Origin: Geothermovivens sp964644845
GTDB taxonomy: Bacteria > Zhuqueibacterota > Zhuqueibacteria > Oleimicrobiales > Geothermoviventaceae
DNA: 18,693 nt
Assembly (NCBI GenBank): GCA_964644845.1
Contig: CAZXXS010000112.1
Location: 1-18,693, forward strand
Reading direction: 5' to 3'
The translations under genes were made by a program, and so were the position numbers. Positions 8,137 to 15,400 of the stretch are shown in pieces (the stretch's first letter is position 1; the number at the start of each line of letters is the position of its first letter). The notes beneath the pieces were generated by a model that worked only from the letters and a program-made list of their open reading frames with translations, made no database searches and had not been told where the DNA came from.

Positions 8137-8157
8137 GCGCCGACCGAGAGCAAACAG

Positions 8158-9912
8158 TTAGACACGATTCGTGATCTCAGTGAAGTAAGTGTCGATTGCG
8201 AGAGCGTCCGCGTCGGCACGTGTTTTCAACCCGTAGTAGAAAATCACCAGAATTACCGCAATGACCAAGCCGACAATCGTGGTGGCCAGCGCGACATTGA
8301 TCTCGCCGGCCAGGCTGTGGAGCACGTGCTTCATGTTTTGGATGCGATGGATCTTACCGAACGCTTGCGAAATACCCCACACAGTACCGAAGAGTCCCAG
8401 CAAGGGAGACAGACCGCCCAAGGCCCAAAGCCATTCCAGCGCAGCTTTACGATTGTCCACGATCACACCAAGGGTACGATCGATGGCACGGTCAATCTCG
8501 TTGGAAGCAACTTCTCGGTTCTCGTTCACCAGATGGTTCTGAAGTCCTGACTCAAAAACTCGAAACAAGTCCGCTGCGCGTGCTGGTTTGCCGCCGTTGC
8601 CGGTGAGGTAGCGGCGCACTCGCCGTAACGCCTCTTCCACTCTTGATTTTCCGAACAACTCCCAAAGCATGTTCTGAATCTCGGCTTTTTCCGTTTGGCT
8701 CAGAATGGTTCCAGGAGTCCGGAGCAGAACCTTCTTCGCCAGACGAAGCCGCTCTGCGAGTGTCGTCTTGATTTCCTCCAGGACCTCGTCTTTGCTGCGC
8801 TTGTCCGTTTTCTTAACAGGCACACCCAGTTCTGCTGCAAGCTCTTTCAGATCTTCCAAACCGCCCGCCACGGCCAACATCTTTTCGTAAAGCTTGCGCT
8901 TTTCAGCCGGTTTTTTTTCGATCTCGGCCTGAAGTCGCCGTTTTAGCTCGTCAGCCTCTTTCCCAGCGCTCTCCGCAGCCAGCATCTTTCGCCACTCTTC
9001 AACCTCCGCTGGCAAGAGCAAGGGGTTGGACTCAACGGAAGCCAGGATGTTCAAAAAAGCTTGTCGGTCAGGGGCGTCCACCAGCCTTTGCAGGCCGTCC
9101 AGGTCATCCGTCTTGAAGGGCAGTTCGTCAGGCTCGCCGAGTCGGGAACCCTCGATGCCACTCACCCAAAGATCCCTCAGCTCGGCAATGATCTTTGGCT
9201 CTTTGCCAAACTGCAGTTGACCACTCAGTGGCCGAACAGCTTTGATCCCACCGGGATACCACGGGTACAAGACCCGCACAGCACCGACAACAAGCACGAT
9301 GCCCGAGAAAATCGCAAGAACCAAGAACACCCACTTAAAACCACGCAAGTTTTCGATGGTAGAGGAGATCAAACCGGTTACCATCGGCCTCACGTTCGGT
9401 GGGAAGCTGGTAAGAACAATGTCTGTTCGGGCAAGCCCTGCGTAGTTCGCGAGGTCTTCCGGACGGTCGATGTTCACCGTCCAACCAGGTTTGAGGACGA
9501 GGTTCGCCGTGCTAATCTCGAGAGTACCCGAACCAAGCTCGTTCGGTCGGGGCAGAATAATTGTGTAATCAATGTAGCTTGGAAGTGTGTAAGCCTCAGC
9601 GGAATAACGCCAGGTGCCGACAATCGTGGCCACTGTGTTCCAGAATTCCTGTGTCCCAGACCGCAGCGCTTCTTGCAGAACCTCCGCGTTCGCGACAACG
9701 CCGCCTTCACCCAGATGAGCTCTGATCGTCACCTGCCCGCCAGCAAAGCGTTCGCGCATCACTGCGAAATCGAGGACCTGACTTTGCCCGGCGCCCTGCA
9801 AACACCGAAAGACCTTGGCCTCGTTTTGTGCCCAGCTCTCACTGTTGCCCAGCAGCAGCAATCCAGCGATCAAGGACAACAGGCCAATGGCCCGACTCAT
9901 CTTCTCAAACAT
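8158..9912 (-). CDS. MotA/TolQ/ExbB proton-channel family protein with extra periplasmic and cytoplasmic domains, 584 aa
   Basis: Signal peptide (about 1-28, cleavage near SWAQ). Residues about 58-122 read GGQVTIRAHLGEGGVV... VATIVGTWRYSAEAY... IDYTIILP. This strand-strand-helix-W-strand order resembles the TonB C-terminal domain (TonB_C). Transmembrane helix 1 spans about 192-215. A large charged cytoplasmic region (220-490) includes LKELAAELGVPVKKTDKRSK with a following helix (351-392), like a SAP/Rho-N helix-extension-helix. Family helices are at about 493-517 (ALGGLSPLLGLFGTVWGISQ) and 538-563 (NVALATTIVGLVIAVILVIF). TolQ/ExbB are usually 220-250 aa, so this is more than twice as long. 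The ATG at 9912 is preferred over an upstream alternative at 9978 because GAGGAGG lies 9 nt before it and it starts the signal peptide. It probably forms one of two proton channels. The TonB_C-like and SAP-like calls are by eye. Confidence 0.9.
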   Translation of the reverse strand: MFEKMSRAIGLLSLIAGLLLLGNSESWAQNEAKVFRCLQGAGQSQVLDFAVMRERFAGGQVTIRAHLGEGGVVANAEVLQEALRSGTQEFWNTVATIVGTWRYSAEAYTLPSYIDYTIILPRPNELGSGTLEISTANLVLKPGWTVNIDRPEDLANYAGLARTDIVLTSFPPNVRPMVTGLISSTIENLRGFKWVFLVLAIFSGIVLVVGAVRVLYPWYPGGIKAVRPLSGQLQFGKEPKIIAELRDLWVSGIEGSRLGEPDELPFKTDDLDGLQRLVDAPDRQAFLNILASVESNPLLLPAEVEEWRKMLAAESAGKEADELKRRLQAEIEKKPAEKRKLYEKMLAVAGGLEDLKELAAELGVPVKKTDKRSKDEVLEEIKTTLAERLRLAKKVLLRTPGTILSQTEKAEIQNMLWELFGKSRVEEALRRVRRYLTGNGGKPARAADLFRVFESGLQNHLVNENREVASNEIDRAIDRTLGVIVDNRKAALEWLWALGGLSPLLGLFGTVWGISQAFGKIHRIQNMKHVLHSLAGEINVALATTIVGLVIAVILVIFYYGLKTRADADALAIDTYFTEITNRV

Positions 9913-10072
9913 TCCGTCGTTCCTCCTCACTTCTCGCCAAAATGCAACCTGGCGCCAGAATCTCGAACCGGCTAGCAATTTCCTGCCCGAGGGGCGACAC
10001 AGCGCTTTCGAGCACGTACTCGCTCCCCTGTTCCGTCAAGAACCAGTCGAGTCCTTCTTTTAAAACTCGCAT
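9905..10072 (-). CDS. Possible 55-aa small protein overlapping the start of the channel gene
   Basis: An ATG at 10072 opens a 55-codon frame whose translation starts MRVLKEGLDWFLTEQGSEYV and ends in an acidic/basic tail with ERRNV. Its TGA stop lies 8 bp inside the 584-aa channel gene, an arrangement typical of translational coupling. Composition looks protein-like (amphipathic, Glu-rich, one Trp, one Cys) and third codon positions are GC-rich as in the neighbours. Against it: no clear Shine-Dalgarno sequence precedes the ATG, and I recognise no family. It has no signal peptide or membrane helix, so a cytoplasmic location would follow. It could be a regulatory leader frame or an accessory protein of the motor. 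Confidence 0.4.
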   Translation of the reverse strand: MRVLKEGLDWFLTEQGSEYVLESAVSPLGQEIASRFEILAPGCILARSEEERRNV

Positions 10073-10325
10073 TCTCGAAAACGGCTTTCAGTTCCGAGAG
10101 GCAGTCACCAGCAGGAAAAAACGCACGCCGACTCCTGGGCTCTGCTTTGCCAGATTTGTCGCAGTCAGCAACCTATGCGAAATCGGGACGAGTGGCCAAC
10201 ACACCCCGGGTCGAAAAGCAACCAAAACTTCTTCTCGGCAGCGCTTCCGAGTAATCAGCATGGCTTTTGCCCTTTCCGCCCGAGGAATCCACTCGAGCGC
10301 GGCAGTCCCTTACGCGCTGCGCTTG
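10073..10325. other. Gap inside the minus-strand cluster, no firm gene
   Basis: About 250 bp separate the PorV-like gene from the small ORF. An alternative 57-codon minus-strand frame (10261-10088) with AAGGG upstream exists, but its translation is not convincing. A 6-bp stem AGCGCG/CGCGCT (10296-10301 and 10313-10318) follows the PorV-like stop codon without a U-tract. I see no strong internal promoter. The gap may still separate two transcription units: surface-protein genes upstream and motor genes downstream. Confidence 0.4.
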
Positions 10326-12404
10326 CTAACTCGCCGGCTTCCTTTGCCAGAAAGTCGAGTCCCAGAGTATTTCCGAAGGAGCTACATGCGTTGTGTACCA
10401 GTTCACAACTGTGCGGGCAAACCGATCCAAATCTGAACCAGCTTCCTTCAAGGTCTTGGCGATCAAGCGTCCAGCCGAGGAAGCCGGCATCCTGTGGTAG
10501 AGACTCAGAATCCCCGCCCATCGCTCCCCGGTCGACAACGACTGGTTCAGACAAAGAGAAAGCAGCTCCGCATCGTCACCGAGAACGCCGTCCGGCACAT
10601 ACGGCGATGTTCGTGGGTAAGCGCAACAGGCAAACTGCCATGACACAGGATTCCGTTGCACCGAGTCCAGCAGAGCAACGTTTCGCTGCTTCACGGCCAG
10701 AATGAATCGAAAGTAAACGCGGTGGTAAACATTCGACGACGTCGCGATTTCCCTGGCTAAAGCTTCTTCGTCGTGGTTGACAAGTGCGCCGTAAAAAGTG
10801 GCACTGTCCGCCGGTACGCAGTCCAGTAGTTGTTGCGCTAAGGTCCTGTCGCCCCCCAACAGGGCAATTTGCACCAGTGCCCCGACGCAATCCTGATTTT
10901 TGGGTCTGCAGATCTTGTGCACTTTTCTGCGAATGTCGGGCAACTGCGCCTGGCTCCATCCCCTCGCGTGCTCAAAATCAGCCAACAATCCCTGCGCTGG
11001 CCCCCGTTCAGTGGCACACAGACCCGCACACAAAGCAGGTACAGGCAGGCAAATGCGACCGACGAAGTCCTCGAAACTGTCGTACCACGCGCTTCCTTTC
11101 TCCACCCGACTCATCAGCTCTTCTGCCACTCCGGTGACAGCGCCAGCTTCCTGTCCATCCCGGTAAAGTGCATCCACCCGAACGGCAGCTGAATCACTCG
11201 CAAGCAAGCGCAAATCGCGACCGTGCCAAGTCAACAAACGGAGCAAAACATCGTCTTTCATTCGTGACCAGTCACGTTCGCTGTTCTTACGGTACCGCCA
11301 CACATCTTCACGACTCAGGCCAAACCGCAGGGTAACAAAAAAGTTGGCACCTCGCTCTGCCAGAGCAGTGTTTTCGTCGAGGGAAAAATCGAAATCGGCC
11401 CCTTCGAGTCCCGGAAGGCCCGACAGCATTCCCGGCCCAAGATGCGCGCCAAAACCGAGCACGGTGCGTCTGCCTTCACCTGCTTTGCCAAGACGGTAGC
11501 CACCTCTCAGAAATCCGGTTACACCCCAGCCCACAGGAACCGCGTACTCACCGCCAACGACCGTCCTCCAGCCGTTTCCGGCACCGAGAAGCCGACTTGT
11601 TTCGAGACCGAGCAGTGCCCTACCAGGAAGCAAAGGCAGCTTGATCATCGATCGGCTCACACCGAGGTGTAAAGAACTTGGTAAGTCCTCCGCTGCCTCT
11701 TTCAGCTTGATGGATCCACGCGCTTTCAGAACCAGCCCGAACCGCCACCGCATCAGGTGTTCAAGGTCGAACCAGTGACCAATTCCCGGCAAATTCGCCA
11801 GGCCTGTCGCTTGGCCGAGACACAGTGGCTGGAACAGCAGGCCGAGATCCAGCCCTGTCGACTGAGCCTGGTAGCCCGCAATGCTGTGTCGGTAGACAAC
11901 GACCTGTCCAGCCGCACCGAGGCGCCCCCAAGGCCGCAGGTAGTCGTACGCCACCGGCAGCAACCAGCTCGACTGTGTGTCCTCAAAATGACCCGTCAAA
12001 CGATGGCTACCCGCATCGCGGTATTCAAAGCCGCTCATCCCGAAACCAACGTAGCCCATGCCGAGCACAAGCTTGTCACCTTGCCTGAGCACGTTGTAGA
12101 GAGGGTAGGAAACGGAGGCGAAATTGTACGTTGCATCGTAGAACAAACGGGCATGATAGAGAGCTAACAAAGCCCGATCCGTCTGCACAAGACCAGCCGG
12201 GTTGTAGAAAACCGCACTGGCGTCGTCGGCAACACCGGTAAAAGCTCCTGCCATCCCGGTGGCTCTTCCGCCAACACCGTAACGGAGAAGCTCGCCGCCG
12301 TACCCCCCGTAGCTTTGGGCCAAACTGTTGCGCACCGGAACCACCCACGGCAGTACGACAGCCAAACTGATCGCCAGAAGCTTTTTGTTCAGGCGCCTGT
12401 TCAT
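10326..12404 (-). CDS. PorV/UPF0164-like outer-membrane beta-barrel with C-terminal helical domain, 692 aa
   Basis: Signal peptide (about 1-29, cleavage near SLA-QS). Residues 40-71 hold the signature GVGGRATGMAGAFTGVADD followed by ASAVFYNPAGL, characteristic of the FadL-superfamily PorV/UPF0164 barrels ('G.RA.GMGGAFTAVADD.SA..WNPAGL'). Alternating amphipathic strands continue to about 363, ending FFVTLRFGL, as expected for a closing barrel strand. Residues 364-692 are then predominantly alpha-helical with several Cys, and match no barrel extension I know. In type IX secretion PorV is the outer-membrane shuttle that binds cargo C-terminal domains. Here the gene begins inside the stop codon (ATGA overlap) of a giant protein with a FlgD-like C-terminus, which suggests a carrier-cargo pair. 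GGGGTGG provides the ribosome site. The family call is good; the helical domain is unassigned. Confidence 0.85.
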   Translation of the reverse strand: MNRRLNKKLLAISLAVVLPWVVPVRNSLAQSYGGYGGELLRYGVGGRATGMAGAFTGVADDASAVFYNPAGLVQTDRALLALYHARLFYDATYNFASVSYPLYNVLRQGDKLVLGMGYVGFGMSGFEYRDAGSHRLTGHFEDTQSSWLLPVAYDYLRPWGRLGAAGQVVVYRHSIAGYQAQSTGLDLGLLFQPLCLGQATGLANLPGIGHWFDLEHLMRWRFGLVLKARGSIKLKEAAEDLPSSLHLGVSRSMIKLPLLPGRALLGLETSRLLGAGNGWRTVVGGEYAVPVGWGVTGFLRGGYRLGKAGEGRRTVLGFGAHLGPGMLSGLPGLEGADFDFSLDENTALAERGANFFVTLRFGLSREDVWRYRKNSERDWSRMKDDVLLRLLTWHGRDLRLLASDSAAVRVDALYRDGQEAGAVTGVAEELMSRVEKGSAWYDSFEDFVGRICLPVPALCAGLCATERGPAQGLLADFEHARGWSQAQLPDIRRKVHKICRPKNQDCVGALVQIALLGGDRTLAQQLLDCVPADSATFYGALVNHDEEALAREIATSSNVYHRVYFRFILAVKQRNVALLDSVQRNPVSWQFACCAYPRTSPYVPDGVLGDDAELLSLCLNQSLSTGERWAGILSLYHRMPASSAGRLIAKTLKEAGSDLDRFARTVVNWYTTHVAPSEILWDSTFWQRKPAS

Positions 12405-15400
12405 CGAACCACCCCGATCTTCACCGTCTCCGTGCGCCCGTCGGGTGTCATGATCCGGCAGATGTAACCGCCGCTCGCCACAAGGTCACCCGCAAGATTT
12501 CTACCATCCCACGTCACCCCACCCGAAGGTCCAGAGCCGTCTACCACACCTTTCGACACAACGGCCGTAGTCTTCCAAACCAAATACCCGAAGGCGTCGT
12601 AGATCTCGATGGTCGCACTGCCGTCCTTGGTGCTCACAAAACTGAGGGCAACGCGTTCACGGGGTGGCGTAAACGGGTTCGGGTAGCAAAACGCAGCGCT
12701 TCCCATCCGGTAATCCACCCTTCCCGTAGTCAGCACAGACCCGTTGTTCGCAGCATCCCAAGCTTTTGCCCCGAAATACCACCATCCAGTGCTGTCTTTC
12801 GGAAACGAGAAATGGTACCAGGCCTGGCTTCCAACCACGGTCGAGTCATCCGGCGGGAGACCGTAGGCACCCGGCGAGCGTCCAGCCCGGCACCAGAAAC
12901 GCGCGATCTCCCCCGGAGCAGCATCCGCAGCCCGGACCAACACCCAGGCTTCCGGCTGACTGACGAACGGCACAACCTCTTCCGAGTTGGGCCCTGAAAC
13001 CGCGTCTACCGCGTTCACAGATGGTGCCTGATGATCCACAACGAACGTGTACGTCGCGCGCGCGCCCACAACGCCAAGTTGATACGCCACCGCCACCAGA
13101 CTGTCGTAGTAAGCAGCACTGCACTGAGAGGTAATCGTCGTGTCGACGGCCATCTCTCCCGTGTAGGTCGGTACAGTAAGAGTGGCCAATCTGGTGGTTC
13201 CATGCCAAACTTGGATCGAATCGACACGCTTCCAAGTCAAATGGATCAGGATCCTGTCCCGCGTTTCACCACCCGCACACGGTTGCACCGGGCAGTTAAC
13301 GTACACACTGTCTTTGGGATCACAGGCATCGAAAGCGGTCAACGTCATCTCAGGCGGGCGTGTCACGAGAACCAGGGCAGAATCAACTCCCGAACAATTG
13401 CCCGCTTTGTCAAAAGCAAGACCGTAGACGAAGAACGTGTCCGAAGCCGTTGAAAATGGGACAGAAATCGAGTCGAGACACGACCACGAGTCCAAACTTT
13501 CGTCGATCCTGTAAACGGTCACGAGGTCACCGGACCATGTGGGTTTTTCCACCACAAAGGCGAAACCCGCCAGCGCATGGTCATCCCGAGCACCAACTTT
13601 GACCCAAACGCTGTCGCCCCGGCTCCGGAAAATGCTTTCACAGAACAGGCGAGGGGAGTTTGTCCCACCTTGCCGAGCGTCCCACTCCGGTGGTTTCGTG
13701 TCAAGTGTGATCGCGCTTGTTCTGGTTGAGCTCTGATTGCCCGCAGAGTCCACAGCGGCCAGCCACAGTTGCTTCTCCCCATCACCGGAATTCAGTAGCT
13801 CGAGCCACACTGTGTCGTTCCGACACTCAGCCCCAGTTGTCTGCCAATCACCGGTCAGAACGTAGCCAAGAGGCCAGAAAGAACAATCGTCATCAAAATG
13901 GACAGACACTCTCACAGTGTCCCGATTTGTCCAGCCGTCCTGGGCATCGTATTCGTGCGGTAGGCCAACGGAATGAACGTCTCTGACCTTGAACTGCGTT
14001 ACCTCAGGCTCAAAAGAATCGAAACGCAGCGAGTCTGTGTAGACCGCACTCGCCCCTGTTTCCCGATCCTTAGCTCGAAGGGTGATTCTACCGTAGGCAC
14101 ATTTCACTGGCAAGTCGATGGGCATTGGTCTCGTAAAGACCGGCTTTTCCGGCCGCGGGAAGACGTCATCTGGTTGCTTCGGAGTCCACCGGTAATCCAG
14201 CTCAAGCGTGTCGATTTCCTGCCAGGTCGTTTGCGTCAAGTCCACTCGAACCAGGATCGAGTCCAGGTCGTTGGACCACACACGCGCGCTTTGACACTGC
14301 CAGGCCTTGGGATCTTCGAAAGACGCTACCAATTTCAGTCCAACCCACCGAACGCTGTCTACAAAAACGTGTGAAATGTCGCCCGTGCTGTCGATGAAAG
14401 CATGTGACAGATAAATGAGCTTGCCGTTTTGTTGCCACTGTTCGGGAATCGAAAACCGGTTCTGCCAGGATTTCGACGTGTCTTCCCTCACCGAATCAGG
14501 CACCGTGAAAACGTACGGATTCGCCTCGCTGGAATCGAAATCCGTGCACGTCCAGATTTGTTTCTTACCAAAGCTGCAGGCTACTTTCCACGTCCCCTTG
14601 ACCCCCATGTGCTCATCGGCAGAAGGTGCTGTAAAACGAAAAACAGCAACCAGGGTGTCGCCATCCACGTACTCCCGACTACCCGTGTCGGGATCCTTCA
14701 ACCAGGATTGCTGGTCACTCGACCCGACCGTTGTAGCGTCGTAGACAAACGCTGGGTCCACTCGCACAACGTTACCGGCGTGGTCGTCTACCCAGGCGCT
14801 GTCGTGAACCACAGCGGAGAAGTTGTACGTCCCTTCCGTGCCAGGAATGGAGAGCACCCGTCCCGCCGCAGGCCAAATTCCCCTCACGTCTGTACTTAAA
14901 CCTTCCCAGGACACACTGATCCGGGGTTCGTTCGTCCAACCTGGTTGCGGAAAACAACGATTGTTTTCGGTCTGCGGATCCAACAATACCAGGGTTCCCT
15001 TCGGCGGGTCACGATCGACGCGTATCTTTGTGGAGTCCCAGGCCGTAGTGTCGCTGTACGCAGGACGGATAAGGCGTACCAGCACCGTTACAACCCCGTC
15101 TCGGAACACAGCGAGATCAGACAGATTCAGCGTGTCTACTTGAATTGCCGACTTAACTTCACGCCATTTTTTTGTGATTTTTGGAACGCCGTCAGACCCA
15201 GCAAACTCCAAGTACGCGGCTGGATCTTCCGGCATGGTCGTAAGGTAAAGTGTGTCCAAAACCGTCGAATCGTTCGTAAATCCAGGATCAGCGGGGTGAT
15301 CACGTCGCGACGCCGTGGAAGAGGTGTCCGCAAGGACAAGTGTGTCTATTTCCGGGCTGCGGAAGAAAATCGTCGAATCAAGCGTCACACTGATGTTCCC

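Noticed and set aside
7504..8550. Long plus-strand open frame (348 codons) spanning the junction of the two channel genes
   Set aside because: It is antisense to two clear MotA/TolQ/ExbB genes with full family signatures. Its translation shows no domain and has the skewed composition of a shadow frame.
5303..9912. Zorya-type anti-phage defence (MotA/MotB-like ZorA/ZorB)
   Set aside because: The channel proteins have signal peptides and periplasmic domains, the partners are ExbD rather than MotB/OmpA-like, and there are no ZorC, helicase or nuclease genes. The neighbours are envelope proteins.
9061..9975. Plus-strand open frame of about 300 codons opposite the 584-aa channel gene
   Set aside because: Antisense shadow of a well-supported gene; no ribosome site, no recognisable domain.
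10088..10261. Minus-strand 57-codon frame after the PorV-like gene
   Set aside because: AAGGG lies upstream, but the translation (starting MLITRKRC) is not protein-like overall. The first residues recall CsrA's MLxLTRK, but the rest does not fit CsrA.
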